In this document: in pieces, positions 18,605 through 31,076 of the stretch
Layout of the letters: each line of letters starts with the position of its first letter
Numbering within the stretch: the stretch's first letter is position 1
Origin: Pantoea conspicua
GTDB lineage: Bacteria > Pseudomonadota > Gammaproteobacteria > Enterobacterales > Enterobacteriaceae
DNA length: 64,000 bases
NCBI RefSeq assembly: GCF_002095315.1
Contig: NZ_MLFN01000014.1
Coordinates: forward strand, 1-64,000
Direction: 5' to 3'
Made by a program: the position numbers and the translations under genes
The notes under the pieces: generated by a model
What the model was told of the DNA's origin: nothing
The model's input: the letters and a program-made list of their open reading frames with translations, nothing else
Databases searched by the model: none

Positions 18605-19139
18605 AGTGTATCCCCGTTGAGACGATCATTGATGCCAGCGCAGTCTGGTTGAAATTTTTCGGGGCGAAAAAGTTGGGTTTACTGATTGATTTAAAGCACT
18701 TTAATTTTCAATGGCCTTGCAGGTAAGGTGAATCAAATTAATCCGAGAGAAGTCAGGCGGGAATAAGCTGTTTGCTGGAATTTTATGCTGTGAATCATGC
18801 AATGCTGTAGATTATCTGGAGCTAATCAATAATGATGGCTGATGTTTAAGTCAAATTATCTGGTAACCTGCTGAAATTGCTCACTGAATAAATGCTGGCA
18901 TGCTTCTGACGCCAGCGATGAAGAGAAATTTCGCCAATATTTCGGAATTGCCGTAACGCATTTATGACGCCGTAAAAAGGGTTATATCCTGGCCCTGATA
19001 CGCATAAATTAAATATAACCTGCTGTTTAATATGCTTTGTAACAATTTTGGCTAGAATATAAACCATTAATGACTGTCACTATAAGGCATCTTTTTTTAA
19101 CAATATTGGCTCAGGCAATAGCGCCTTTGGGAGTTGAAA
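18605..19139. other. AT-rich intergenic region between the yjbE-like gene and ompR
   Basis: This 535-bp stretch is clearly richer in A and T than its neighbours and must hold the divergent promoters of the yjbE-like gene and ompR-envZ. One minus-strand open frame (18846-19067, 73 codons) has no recognisable domain and no good Shine-Dalgarno sequence, so it is not called. No RNA gene was recognised. AT-rich promoter regions in enterobacteria are often bound by H-NS; that is inference. Confidence 0.5.
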
Positions 19140-21223
<2,084 letters not shown>

Positions 21224-21225
21224 TA

Positions 21226-21261
21226 AAACCGGCGCGGAATGAATACCGCGCCGGTTTTTTT
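21226..21261. terminator. Bidirectional terminator between envZ and pckA
   Basis: AACCGGCGCGG and CCGCGCCGGTT form an 11-bp perfect stem around an eight-base loop, flanked by A's on the left and T's on the right, so it can serve the convergent envZ and pckA transcripts. Its T tract overlaps the pckA stop codon. Confidence 0.88.
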
Positions 21262-22878
21262 AGCGTTGCGGACCGGCTTTAACCAGTGCCGCACCCGCCG
21301 CGTTATCGGTATATTTGGCGAAATTATCAATGAACCGCTGCGCCAGACCCTCGGCGGCCGCCGTCCACTTCCCCTCGCTTTCCCAGCTGAGACGCGGATC
21401 GAGCGTATCCGCATCCAGTTCACCGAGACTCACCGGCATCTGCAGATTAAAATCGGCAGCGTTTCCGTCGGCGCATCATCCAGTTCACCGGCCAGAATCG
21501 CGTTGATGATGGCGCGGGTATTCTTCAGGGAGATACGTTTGCCGCTGCCGTTCCAGCCGGTATTTACCAGATAAGCCTGCGCACCGGCGGCTTCCATTCG
21601 CTTCACCAGCACCTCTGCGTACTGCGTCGGATGCAGCGTCAGGAACGCGGCGCCGAAGCAGGCGGAGAAGGTCGGGGTCGGTTCGGTGACGCCGCGCTCG
21701 GTGCCCGCCAGTTTAGCGGTAAAGCCCGACAGGAAATGGTACTGGGTTTGCTCAGGCGTCAGGCGGGAGACCGGCGGCAGCACGCCAAAGGCATCAGCGG
21801 TCAGGAAGATCACCTTCTTCGCGTGGCCTGCTTTGGAGACCGGCCGCACAATATTGTCGATGTGGTTGATCGGATAGGAGACGCGGGTATTTTCTGTTTT
21901 GCTGCCGTCGGCGTAATCGACGCTGCCATCTTCGCGCACCACCACGTTTTCCAGCAGCGCATTGCGGCGAATCGCCCGGTAGATCTCCGGCTCGGCCTGC
22001 TCAGAAAGATTGATGGTTTTGGCGTAGCAGCCGCCTTCAAAGTTAAATACGCCGTCATCGTCCCAGCCGTGCTCATCATCGCCAATCAGCTGACGGTCAG
22101 GATCGGTAGAGAGCGTGGTTTTGCCGGTGCCAGAGAGGCCAAAGAACACCGCGACATCGTCCGCTTTGCCGACGTTGGCGGAACAGTGCATTGAAGCAAT
22201 CCCTTTCAGCGGCAGCAGGTAGTTCATGACGGCAAACAGCCCTTTCTTCATTTCACCGCCGTACCAGGTGCCGCCGATCAGCTGCATACGTTCGGTCAGG
22301 TTGAAGGCAACGAAGTTCTCTGAATGCAGCCCCTGCGCCTGCCAGTCCGGGTTGGTGCATTTTGCGCCGTTCATCACCACGAAATCGGGCGTGAAACCGG
22401 CCAGCTCCGCCTCATCCGGCTGGATAAACATGTTTTTCACAAAGTGCGCCTGCCAGGCCACCTCAGTGACGAAGCGCACGCTCAGACGGGAATCAGCATT
22501 GGCACCGCAGAAGGCATCCACTACAAACAGACGTTTGCCGGAGAGCTGCCGGGTGACGCACGCTTTCAGCGCGTTCCAGGTCTCCTGCGACAGCGGCTGA
22601 TTGTCATTTTTGCCGGTGCCCTGATCGTTCCACCACAAGGTATCGCGCGTGGTGTCGTCACGCACAATGTACTTATCCTTTGGCGATCGCCCGGTGAAAA
22701 TGCCGGTATCGACAGCAATCGCGCCGCTCTGCGTCAGGGTGCCGCGTGCAAAACCGTCGAGGTCCGGGCGTGTCTCTTCCTGAAACAGCGTATCGTAATC
22801 AGGGTTGTAGACCACTTCCGTGGTATCCACGATCCCCAAAGCGGCAAGGTCTTGCGAGGTCAGGCCGTTAACGCGCAT
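21260..22878 (-). pseudogene. pckA: Phosphoenolpyruvate carboxykinase (ATP) PckA, single frameshift near the C-terminus
   Basis: The N-terminal 477 or so residues align with E. coli PckA, including the P-loop GLSGTGKTT, the [10 protein letters not shown] kinase-2 segment and the Arg-rich GRSPKDKY. The open frame then stops early after TETLPI. One missing T in the T4 run of the coding strand (plus positions 21449-21452) explains this: one extra base continues the protein as [12 protein letters not shown] to AGAALVKAGPQR, with stop at 21260, 539 residues in all (540 in E. coli). PckA makes phosphoenolpyruvate from oxaloacetate in gluconeogenesis. The restored tail is well conserved, so the break is probably a sequence error. 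Confidence 0.94.
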
Positions 22879-23207
22879 TTTACTGCTCCTTAAATCGGTG
22901 TCTGTTCTGCAAAGCAGAGATAGGTTGGGATCGTGCCGCCGGGCACCCTCGCTGAAGATTTACAGCGCGTCGCCAGCGTGCCGCGTCCGGATAGCGCGCC
23001 GGTTCAGGCATCTGCCTCGGGATGATGGGCGGATGCACGATCGCGCGCAGTTTACTCCTCTGCGTTTCGGGAAAAAGTCTGGTGATCTAAAAAATGCGAC
23101 TCAGGGCGCGTTAAGACTATGTTTCGAACGTTTTGAAGATGTTATGAAAGTAAAAAAAAGATAATTTCTCAGGAAAATTATGGGGATAGGCGGAGCGGGG
23201 AGGGAAA
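22879..23207 (-). promoter_or_regulatory. Noncoding region upstream of pckA
   Basis: About 330 bp lie between the pckA start and the hslO terminator. A Shine-Dalgarno AGGAG is present just upstream of the pckA ATG, and a small TCTGC-AAA-GCAGA hairpin lies at about 22906-22918. No gene was found. Regulatory sites for pckA were looked for but none was convincing. Confidence 0.4.
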
Positions 23208-23225
23208 GGGCGGCGAATGCCGCCC
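23208..23225 (-). terminator. Hairpin after hslO
   Basis: GGGCGGC and GCCGCCC form a perfect 7-bp stem around four bases. On the minus strand it is followed by TTT. It starts 7 bp past the hslO stop codon and is a plausible but weak terminator. Confidence 0.65.
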
Positions 23226-23231
23226 GATAAA

Positions 23232-24098
23232 TCAGTGCAGACGGTCGCTGTTTTCCAGCGAATGGCTACGGATGCCGGCAATATCCACCGCATCAAACAC
23301 ATAGTTTGAGCCGCAGTAATCGCAGTGCATGTCGATTTTGCCATCTTCAGCGATGATCTCATCGACCTCTTCCTGCGGCAGCGTTTTCAGCACTTCACCA
23401 CAACGCTCACGCGAACAGGTACATTTGTAGATCACCGGCTGCGGATCGTAGACCGTCGCTTCTTCCTGATGATAAAGACGCCACAGCACTTCATTGGCCG
23501 GCAGATCGATCAGCTCGTCGGTTTTGATGGTTTCGGTCAGCGTCGCCAGATGGTCGAACGCCTCTTTCCCGGTCTCCTGCGCTGGCATCACCTGCAACAG
23601 AATACCGGCTGCGCCTTTCTCGCTGGTACGGATAAACAGCCGCGTCGGCAGCTGCTCGGAACGCATAAAGTAATCTTCCAGGCATTCGGCCAGCGTTTCG
23701 CCTTCCAGCCCGACCACGCCCTGATAGCGTTCGCCTTTCTCCGGAGAGATAGTGATCACCAGATAGCCGTTACCGACCATGCTTTTCAGCGTGCTGTCGG
23801 CCGGAATATCGCCTTTGAACCGCGCTACGCCGCGCAGTTCCTGGTTGTTGTTGCCGTTAATCACCGCCAGGGATAACGGGCCGTCACCCTGCAACTGCAC
23901 GGTGATTTCGCCGTCAAACTTCAGCGTGGCGGTCAGCAGGCTGGTAGCGACCAGCATCTCACCCAGCAGGGTATTCACCGCCGCCGGATAGTCGTGGTTC
24001 TTCACGGTTTCGCGCCAGGTGTTGGAGACGTTCACCAGCTCGCCACGTACCGCGGCATTTTCAAACAGATAACGGTGCAGTTGATCCTGGACTGACAT
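23232..24098 (-). CDS. hslO: Redox-regulated chaperone Hsp33
   Basis: This 288-residue protein matches E. coli HslO. The ATG at 24098 gives [20 protein letters not shown]; the frame is open five codons further but without family support. The C-terminal zinc switch CTCSRERC and CDYC (about residues 228-265) is complete. Oxidation of these cysteines releases zinc and activates the holdase, which protects unfolding cytosolic proteins from oxidative and heat stress. It is transcribed after hslR. Confidence 0.97.
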   Translation of the reverse strand: MSVQDQLHRYLFENAAVRGELVNVSNTWRETVKNHDYPAAVNTLLGEMLVATSLLTATLKFDGEITVQLQGDGPLSLAVINGNNNQELRGVARFKGDIPADSTLKSMVGNGYLVITISPEKGERYQGVVGLEGETLAECLEDYFMRSEQLPTRLFIRTSEKGAAGILLQVMPAQETGKEAFDHLATLTETIKTDELIDLPANEVLWRLYHQEEATVYDPQPVIYKCTCSRERCGEVLKTLPQEEVDEIIAEDGKIDMHCDYCGSNYVFDAVDIAGIRSHSLENSDRLH

Positions 24099-24148
24099 AT
24101 TTTTTTCTCTCATTGGGGCGGGGCGGTGACGCGTCAGTAAAGACGGCG

Positions 24149-24550
24149 CTACTCATCGCCCGATAATTTAAACTTCATCAAATCGCGACGCTCTTTCTTG
24201 TCTGGTCGCCGATCGGGATGTGGCATCGTCAGGGCATTCATCTTGCGCGCCTGCGCCACTTTCTCGCGTTTTTCGATGCTGGCATCCGTTTCCCGGTAGA
24301 GCTGCTGGGCTTCGCTGGCCGGACGGCGTTGACTACTGATTTCTGCCACCACCACAGTACGTTCATCGTTGCCCTGCCGCAGGGTCAGCTCCGCATCCAA
24401 CTCCACCAGCTTACCGGGTTTACTGCGCTGACCGTTGTAATGCACTTTGCCGCCTTCAATCATCTCGCGCGCCAGCGCACGGGTTTTATAAAAGCGGGCT
24501 GCCCACAACCACTTATCGAGGCGCACGCCTTCGCTGCTTTTCTCTTTCAT
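24149..24550 (-). CDS. hslR: Ribosome-associated heat shock protein Hsp15
   Basis: This 133-residue protein has the same length as E. coli HslR. An S4 RNA-binding domain occupies about residues 8-70 ([19 protein letters not shown] and [13 protein letters not shown]), followed by a basic C-terminal helix. Hsp15 binds free 50S subunits carrying a stalled nascent chain and helps recycle them. It lies between yrfG, 13 bp upstream, and hslO, 50 bp downstream, as in E. coli. Confidence 0.96.
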   Translation of the reverse strand: MKEKSSEGVRLDKWLWAARFYKTRALAREMIEGGKVHYNGQRSKPGKLVELDAELTLRQGNDERTVVVAEISSQRRPASEAQQLYRETDASIEKREKVAQARKMNALTMPHPDRRPDKKERRDLMKFKLSGDE

Positions 24551-24563
24551 TGCTGCTCCTGCT

Positions 24564-25214
24564 TCAGATCAGCGTCTGGAAATCGCTCACCGCGACGTGA
24601 CGCTCGAAGATTTGCTCAGGACGGCCCGAATCGGGATTATTCACGCCTAAGCACCAGCCGATGCCCGCTAACTTCGCCGCATCCAGAATCACTTCGTTGT
24701 CATCGATAAACAGCGTACGCCGTGCGCAATAGCCGGTGTGCTGTTGTACCGCCTGCCATAAACGTTGGTCTTCTTTCGGATACCCAAAAGTATGGGTAGA
24801 AAGTAATAAATCAAGGTGTGGCGCTAAACCGGTCTGCGCCAGTTTGACGTCCAGATTGTAAGGATGCGCGTTGGTGAGCAGGATGGTGCGCTTGCCTGCG
24901 CGTCGCAACGCCTGCAGAAACGGCAGCGTATCGGGGCGAAGCGCCACGCGGCTGCGCAGTTCCCAGGTCATGGTGCGGATATCCAGCGCCAGCGCCTGCG
25001 CCCAGTAATCCAGACAATACCAGTTTAGCGTATGGGCTACGGCCTGATACTTTTCCGCGATGATCTGATCCGCTTCCGCCAGGGTGATGCGGCGCTGCTG
25101 GCTGAGTATTGCAGGCACATGCTCCAGCCAGAAATGACGATCAAACGCCAGATCCAGTAGCGTGCCATCCATATCCAGCAGTACGGTATCAATCTCAGAC
25201 CAGTCAAACGTCAT
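24564..25214 (-). CDS. yrfG: GMP/IMP nucleotidase YrfG (HAD family)
   Basis: This 216-residue HAD hydrolase shows motif I DMDGTLLDL (about residues 13-21), motif II LLTNAH, the motif III lysine in FGYPKEDQ and the acidic motif IV DDNEVILDAA. The E. coli homologue dephosphorylates purine nucleotides. It is the first gene of the yrfG-hslR-hslO group and lies 52 bp past the igaA stop on the same strand. Confidence 0.93.
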   Translation of the reverse strand: MTFDWSEIDTVLLDMDGTLLDLAFDRHFWLEHVPAILSQQRRITLAEADQIIAEKYQAVAHTLNWYCLDYWAQALALDIRTMTWELRSRVALRPDTLPFLQALRRAGKRTILLTNAHPYNLDVKLAQTGLAPHLDLLLSTHTFGYPKEDQRLWQAVQQHTGYCARRTLFIDDNEVILDAAKLAGIGWCLGVNNPDSGRPEQIFERHVAVSDFQTLI

Positions 25215-25266
25215 GGTGTCTCACCCTGTAAAAACCGGGCGACAGGGTAGCACAGAAGGGCAGGGC

Positions 25267-27402
25267 TCAGAATAACGAGCGCACACCCTGCAAAGTGCCG
25301 AGGTTATGGTTGAAGCACTTGTCGTAATAGTGCTGGATGTCGGTCATCCGCTGACGATTACGGTGCATACGGCGCAGGGCCAGCAGTCCGTTGATCAGCG
25401 CGCAGGTCACCAGCACCAGCAGCAGCAGCGCGGTACCGAGATAGCGCCATTGCGCCATCGCATCCGGCTCATTATGCAGCGCAATGTGCCGCGTGCCGTT
25501 GGCATCGGTCGACAGGCTGGTGATGATGCCACTGGCGCTGAACGGCGTATGCAGCAGCATGGCGGACATCCGTTGCAGCTCGCGCCATTGCGACGGCGGA
25601 TCGAGGTCAAACAGCGAGACCGTTGGCTGAGGCTGATTCACTAGCTGGCGGCCCTCATCGCTGATAATCAGGAAGCCGCCCGGCGGTGGGCTATTGAGGT
25701 TTTCCGCTGCCCGGCGGGTTTCGCGAAAGAAGAAGGTCGAGGTGGCGGTATTCACCAGATTTTCCAGCGCTTCGGCACTCACCGGGCGCAGCAACACATT
25801 CATACCGTTCAGCTGGCCGGAATCGGCACGGCGCACCAGCGCTTCCCAGTCTTTCGCATTGCCTAAATTCACCAGTGCATTCTTCAGCCGGACGCAATCC
25901 TGCGGCTGATTACACAAATCCTGGGTTTTCATCACCAGATCGGAGAAATCGTCCAGCAGGATCATGCCGGATTTCTGAATCGCTGACGCCAGTTGCGGAT
26001 TTAGCTTGGGATCGGTGCTGGTTTCCGGGTGCAGCTGCCGGGTGGTGGTCTCCAGCAGGGCAGCAGCCTTATCAATGATGTCCGATTGCGGCTGCGGCAG
26101 CGGTGTAGCGTTATTCCAGTAAACTGCTGAGCAGTCGAACGGCATAAAGGCGTAGCTGCGATTGCTCTGGTAGTTATCCGGTACGGAACACATGCCATTG
26201 CCGGTCACTTTCAGGTTGTCACCGATATTCAGGGTGACGCCGCTGAGCTTGTCCACGCTGCTCACTTCCAGGCTGTCGGTGCCCCTGGCCCAGGCCAGGC
26301 TGAGTTTAATCGGCATACTGAGCGGGATCCACGTCACCAGCAAGGCCAGCACCGTTAGCGATCCGCAGGCCAGCACCACGTTTTTACGCCAGCGCTGAAT
26401 AGGAAAGTTTTTCACCTCATCCTGCAGTGACAGGAACCGACCCTGACGCACCACCTGACGGTTCAGGTAGATTTCCACGTCGGTCACCTGACCGAGATCG
26501 TGTGCCACGTAGGGTTGCCAGTGGGGCGGATAAGCGAGATCGATAATCCCCAGCGTGATATTGCTCTGCTCCTGGTTGGATTCACTGAACAGGCCCCAGC
26601 GCTTAGGTGCGCCGCGCAGACAGTGAATGTCACGCAGGCCGCGTTCACCCGGAATGCGATAGAGCAGCCACAGGCTGGCGACGATCATCGCCGCGCCGGC
26701 CAGCACCAGCCAGATCATGAGTGTGGCCGGCACCAGCAGGCTGAAGAACAACAACAACAGGGCGAGCGAGATAATCACCGCCTCACGCGTGCCATCCGGA
26801 CGCGACAGGCGATACTCTTCCGGCGTCTCTTTGCGCACCTTCAGCAGCTCAACGCTCTCGGTTTCGGCTTTGCGGATAGAGGCATTGGTCGAGACCGGGC
26901 GCATCAGCGTCGGCAGGTTTTGCTGATCAACGGCGTAATCGACCAGCGAATGACCGTTTAATGAGATCACCAGCGGAATAGATTGAGTGCGAATCAGTTC
27001 AACGTAGTTTTCATCAGTGATGTACTGCTCCCACAACGGCGGCAGATGCACTTCGACTTCGTCGAGATAGTAGCGCCATTTATGGGGATCGTCGGTTGAC
27101 AGGCCGTAGCGGGTAATCGCACGCGTGACCGGATAGACATTATTACTTTGTGCGGTCAGGGTCAGACGTTCAGGCGCGGTTCGTTTATCCGTGGTGACGG
27201 CGGTACGCGGCTGCTTTTCCAGCGCAGCAACATACTTATCTACCGCTTTACGCTCCTGATCGGACAGCTTGCGGCAGGGCGGACTGATAAATGGCAGCGG
27301 TTTCGCCAACGGCGGACGATGCCGCATAGCGTACCAAAACCCAATGCCTGCCAGGATTGAACAGGTTAGCACTATGGCCAATATCGTAAAGATTGTGCTC
27401 AT
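25267..27402 (-). CDS. igaA: Rcs phosphorelay inhibitor IgaA (YrfF)
   Basis: This 711-residue inner-membrane protein matches IgaA/YrfF. Hydrophobic segments lie near residues 3-22, 208-245, 345-365 and 650-672, with cytoplasmic parts between the first three and a large periplasmic domain between the last two. The periplasmic domain holds four cysteines, including the CNQPQDC pair. IgaA restrains Rcs signalling by contacting RcsD, with RcsF as the stress input, and is essential in several enterobacteria that retain Rcs. It is divergent from nudE. Confidence 0.95.
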   Translation of the reverse strand: MSTIFTILAIVLTCSILAGIGFWYAMRHRPPLAKPLPFISPPCRKLSDQERKAVDKYVAALEKQPRTAVTTDKRTAPERLTLTAQSNNVYPVTRAITRYGLSTDDPHKWRYYLDEVEVHLPPLWEQYITDENYVELIRTQSIPLVISLNGHSLVDYAVDQQNLPTLMRPVSTNASIRKAETESVELLKVRKETPEEYRLSRPDGTREAVIISLALLLLFFSLLVPATLMIWLVLAGAAMIVASLWLLYRIPGERGLRDIHCLRGAPKRWGLFSESNQEQSNITLGIIDLAYPPHWQPYVAHDLGQVTDVEIYLNRQVVRQGRFLSLQDEVKNFPIQRWRKNVVLACGSLTVLALLVTWIPLSMPIKLSLAWARGTDSLEVSSVDKLSGVTLNIGDNLKVTGNGMCSVPDNYQSNRSYAFMPFDCSAVYWNNATPLPQPQSDIIDKAAALLETTTRQLHPETSTDPKLNPQLASAIQKSGMILLDDFSDLVMKTQDLCNQPQDCVRLKNALVNLGNAKDWEALVRRADSGQLNGMNVLLRPVSAEALENLVNTATSTFFFRETRRAAENLNSPPPGGFLIISDEGRQLVNQPQPTVSLFDLDPPSQWRELQRMSAMLLHTPFSASGIITSLSTDANGTRHIALHNEPDAMAQWRYLGTALLLLVLVTCALINGLLALRRMHRNRQRMTDIQHYYDKCFNHNLGTLQGVRSLF

Positions 27403-27790
27403 GCTCTGCTCAATTCAGCCAAAATGCTGCCTTCACTTTAAACTCATGCTCCCGGATACGCCCACTATTTAAGACAAATTGTGGGGGATTAAACAACTCT
27501 GACGAGTCATACAGACAAAAAAATAGCGCTGTAAATCATTTAATTAGCAATTGTTAAACCCTGCCTTGCCCGAATGGTAACCGTCTGAGACTGAATTAAA
27601 TATCGGTATTATCTGAAACTGATCTCGATATATTGACTAATGTAAATTTTGTCTTACTGATAAGCCCAGGCTGTTATCCGGTGAGTATGGGGATGAAATG
27701 ATAACCTTATGGTCTGACTGTCGCACAATTGACTGCGGTTAGGTATGCTAATTCGTTCCTGAGAGCCGGTGCAGTAAATTTGAGGCTGAT
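27403..27790. promoter_or_regulatory. Divergent promoter region between igaA and nudE
   Basis: This 388-bp AT-rich stretch separates two divergent genes. I see no ORF, RNA gene or strong hairpin in it. It presumably holds both promoters, but no -35/-10 pair could be chosen with confidence. Confidence 0.45.
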
Positions 27791-28354
27791 ATGAAAAATC
27801 CAAAAAAACCTGACATCCTCAATGTAACCGCTGTGGCGCGTTCACGGCTGTTTACCATTGAATCGGTCGATCTTGCCTTCAGCAATGGTGCGCGGCGCGT
27901 CTATGAGCGGATGAAACCCTCAGAACGTGAGGCGGTCATGATTGTACCGATTATTGACGATCATCTGATTCTGATTCAGGAATATGCGGTGGGGCTGGAA
28001 ACCTACGAGCTTGGGTTTCCCAAAGGTCTGATCGATGCCGGTGAGACGGTGAATCAGGCCGCTGACCGTGAACTCAAAGAAGAAGTGGGCTTTGGCGCAG
28101 GTGAGCTGACCCCGCTGGGCAAACTCACCATGGCCCCGTCTTACTTCTCCAGCAAAATGAATATCGTGATCGCGGAAGGGCTGTATGCCGAGCAGCTGGA
28201 AGGCGATGAGCCAGAACCACTGATTGTTCACCGCTGGCCGCTGAGCGATATGTTATCTCTGTTACAGGAGCCCGATTTCCGCGAGGCGCGTAACGTCAGT
28301 GCGCTGTTTATGGCGCGCGAATGGCTGGTGAAGCAGGGGCGTCTTCAGTACTGA
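27791..28354 (+). CDS. nudE: ADP compounds hydrolase NudE
   Basis: This 187-residue protein has the Nudix box at about residues 79-101 (GLIDAGETVNQAADRELKEE, continuing VGF). The family hydrolyses ADP-ribose, Ap3A and NADH to AMP and the other half. Length and sequence match E. coli NudE (186). It stands alone, convergent with mrcA, and the two share a terminator. Confidence 0.96.
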   Translation: MKNPKKPDILNVTAVARSRLFTIESVDLAFSNGARRVYERMKPSEREAVMIVPIIDDHLILIQEYAVGLETYELGFPKGLIDAGETVNQAADRELKEEVGFGAGELTPLGKLTMAPSYFSSKMNIVIAEGLYAEQLEGDEPEPLIVHRWPLSDMLSLLQEPDFREARNVSALFMAREWLVKQGRLQY

Positions 28355-28370
28355 GTGAAAAATTCCGCAT

Positions 28371-28400
28371 AAAAAAGGCCGACATCTGTCGGCCTTTTTT
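28371..28400. terminator. Bidirectional terminator between nudE and mrcA
   Basis: AAAAAAGGCCGACA and TGTCGGCCTTTTTT form an almost perfect symmetrical hairpin: an 8-bp GC-rich stem with a two-base centre, A6 before and T6 after. It ends transcription of both convergent genes. Confidence 0.95.
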
Positions 28401-28415
28401 AATCTGCGTTTTACA

Positions 28416-30959
28416 TCAGAAGAGTTCGTGGCTCTCACCATTATCCATAATGGTGGTGCCTACATCATGCACCGAGTACTCGGTCGGCTGGGTACCGTCA
28501 ATGAAGTACTCCTGACGGGTATTGCCGCCGCCATTCGCCAGCTTACCGGTGCTGCGATCGATGGTCACCGTCACCACGCCTTCCGGTGGTGTTAACGGCT
28601 GAACCGGCACCCCCTCCAGCGCACTCTTCATGAAATCGTCCCATGCCGGTTGTGCGCTCTTCGCGCCGCCTTCATAGCCAGAAATCTGATCGGGAATCGC
28701 TCCTGACAGCGTGCTGCGGCCTAAATTGCGGCGGGCATCGTCAAAGCCAATCCACACCGAGGTCACCACGCCCGGGCCGTAACCAGAGAACCAGGCATCT
28801 TTCGAGCTGTTGGTGGTACCGGTTTTACCGCCGATATCATTACGTTTGAGGTCACGACCCGCACGCCAGCCGGTGCCCATCCAGCCTGGTTCGCCGAAGA
28901 TATTCGAGTTCAGCGCGCTCTTGATCAGGAAAGTCAGCGGGGTGTTGATCACGTGCGGCGCATAGTTGCCCTGCTCAGGCGGGACAGGCACCTGCTCCAG
29001 CTCCGGCTGTGGTACCGCCTGATTCCGGTTTTTGTCCGACGCCGCCACATTTTCAACGCTCTCTTCATTCAGCGCCAGCGCCTTTTTGGTATCACCGTAG
29101 ATCACCGGAAGATTGCACTGCGGACAGGCAATTTTCGGTTTCTCTTCAAACACCACACCGCCCTGTTCATTCTCAATCCGGCTGATGAAATAAGGATCAA
29201 CCAGGAAGCCGCCGTTGGCCATCACCGAGTAACCACGAACCACCTGTAACGGCGTAAACGAGGCCGCACCCAGCGCCAGTGATTCGGTATGCACGATGTT
29301 TTGCGCCGGGAAGCCGAAACGCTGCAGATACTCTGCGGCATAATCGACGCCCATCGCACGCATCGCACGTACCATCACTACGTTCTTCGACTGGCCTAAT
29401 CCCTGACGCAGTCGAATCGGGCCATCATAGGTCGGCGGGGAGTTTTTCGGACGCCAGTCGGCACCGGCACCCGCATCCCAGCGTGAAATCGGCACGTCGT
29501 TGAGGATCGAGGCCAGCGTCAGACCACGGTCCATCGCGGCCGTATAGAGGAAGGGCTTGATATTCGACCCGACCTGACGCAGCGCCTGAGTGGCGCGGTT
29601 AAACATGCTCTGGTTGAAATCAAAGCCACCGACCAGCGCCCGTACGGCGCCGTCATTCGGATCGAGGGAAACCAGCGCCGAGTTAACATCCGGTACCTGG
29701 CCCAGCCACCACGCATCATCCACTTTGCGTACCCAAATCTGCTGGCCTGGCTGTAAAACCTGGCTCACGCTTTTTGGCGTCGGGCCCTGTACGGTGTCAG
29801 ACTTATAAGGACGAGCCCAGCGAACCCCGGCTAATGTCAGCGAGACATTGCTGCCATCTTTCATCATCACGGTCGCTTCATCGCTTCGTGCTTCAGTGAC
29901 AACGCCTGGCTGGAGCGGGCCGTAGACCGGCAGCGTCTTCAGCGCCTTCTCGATCTGCGCCTGATCCCAGGCCGGTTCGCCAACTTTCCACAACACGCTG
30001 GTCGGGCCGCGATAGCCGTGACGCATATCATAGGCCATCACGTTGTTGCGCACCGACGTCTGCGCCGCTTGCTGCAGGCGACGGGTCACCGTAGTGTAAA
30101 CCTTGTAACCGTCGGTATAAGCGTTTTCACCGTAACGTTTCACCATCTCCTGACGCACCATCTCACTGAGATAAGGGGCGGAGAAGGCGATTTCCGGACC
30201 GTGATACTTCGCCACCAGCGGGGTATTACGCGCCTCGTCATACTGCTGCTGCGTGATGTAATGCTGATCCAGCATACGCGCCAGCACCACGTTGCGACGT
30301 GATAACGCGCGACTGTGCGAGTAGAGCGGGTTGAAGGTCGACGGTGCTTTCGGCAGACCGGCAATCATCGCCATTTCACTCAGTGACAGCTGGTCGACCG
30401 GCTTACCAAAATAGACCTGCGAGGCGGCACCGACGCCATAAGCGCGGTAGCCGAGGTAGATTTTATTCAGGTAAAGCTCAAGAATTTCATCTTTATTCAG
30501 CAGCTGCTCAATGCGGATCGCCAGAAACGCTTCCTTTATTTTACGCATCAACGTGCGTTCCGGACTCAGGAAGAAGTTACGCGCCAACTGTTGAGTAATG
30601 GTACTGGCGCCCTGCGAAGCATGGCCCGAGATCAGCGCAATGCTGGCGGCACGGAAGATGCCAATCGGATCGACGCCGTGATGCTCATAAAAACGGCTAT
30701 CTTCGGTTGCGATAAAGGCTTTCACCATCTCAGGTGGGATTTGCTGCAGCTTTAAAGGAATACGGCGCATTTCACCGTATTGCGCCATCAGCTCGCCCTC
30801 AGCGCTGTAAACCTGCATCGGCGTTTGCAGACGCACATCTTTCAGCGTGTTCACATCGGGCAACTGGGGCTCTATGTATTTGTACAAACCATAAATCGAG
30901 CCTGCTCCCAACAACATGCAACACACTGCAAGGATCAATAAATACTTTACGAACTTCAC
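28416..30959 (-). CDS. mrcA: Penicillin-binding protein 1A
   Basis: This 847-residue bifunctional enzyme has a short cytoplasmic tail and one transmembrane anchor (residues 5-27). The GT51 glycosyltransferase domain has its catalytic Glu in ATEDSRFYEHHG and the QGASTITQQLARN motif. The transpeptidase domain has the active-site Ser in SNIKPF and KTGTTN near residue 710. It polymerises and cross-links peptidoglycan at the inner membrane. It is divergent from the hof operon across 117 bp, the E. coli arrangement. Confidence 0.97.
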   Translation of the reverse strand: MKFVKYLLILAVCCMLLGAGSIYGLYKYIEPQLPDVNTLKDVRLQTPMQVYSAEGELMAQYGEMRRIPLKLQQIPPEMVKAFIATEDSRFYEHHGVDPIGIFRAASIALISGHASQGASTITQQLARNFFLSPERTLMRKIKEAFLAIRIEQLLNKDEILELYLNKIYLGYRAYGVGAASQVYFGKPVDQLSLSEMAMIAGLPKAPSTFNPLYSHSRALSRRNVVLARMLDQHYITQQQYDEARNTPLVAKYHGPEIAFSAPYLSEMVRQEMVKRYGENAYTDGYKVYTTVTRRLQQAAQTSVRNNVMAYDMRHGYRGPTSVLWKVGEPAWDQAQIEKALKTLPVYGPLQPGVVTEARSDEATVMMKDGSNVSLTLAGVRWARPYKSDTVQGPTPKSVSQVLQPGQQIWVRKVDDAWWLGQVPDVNSALVSLDPNDGAVRALVGGFDFNQSMFNRATQALRQVGSNIKPFLYTAAMDRGLTLASILNDVPISRWDAGAGADWRPKNSPPTYDGPIRLRQGLGQSKNVVMVRAMRAMGVDYAAEYLQRFGFPAQNIVHTESLALGAASFTPLQVVRGYSVMANGGFLVDPYFISRIENEQGGVVFEEKPKIACPQCNLPVIYGDTKKALALNEESVENVAASDKNRNQAVPQPELEQVPVPPEQGNYAPHVINTPLTFLIKSALNSNIFGEPGWMGTGWRAGRDLKRNDIGGKTGTTNSSKDAWFSGYGPGVVTSVWIGFDDARRNLGRSTLSGAIPDQISGYEGGAKSAQPAWDDFMKSALEGVPVQPLTPPEGVVTVTIDRSTGKLANGGGNTRQEYFIDGTQPTEYSVHDVGTTIMDNGESHELF

Positions 30960-31076
30960 CTGGAATTTCCCATCTGTTGTCGTTTGAGCAGTTTATAAAC
31001 AACCGCGCGGTAGTATAAAGGCAAGCCAGACGCTTTGATATGTCCATTTTTCCGGGACGATAAGGAGATCGCGCGC

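Noticed and set aside
18846-19067. 73-codon minus-strand frame upstream of ompR
   Set aside because: No recognisable domain, no good Shine-Dalgarno sequence and AT-rich noncoding character. A degenerate helix-turn-helix remnant was considered but not supported.
22879-23207. Possible Cra or CRP site upstream of pckA
   Set aside because: The best candidate, near GCTGAAGATTTACAGC, misses key consensus positions.
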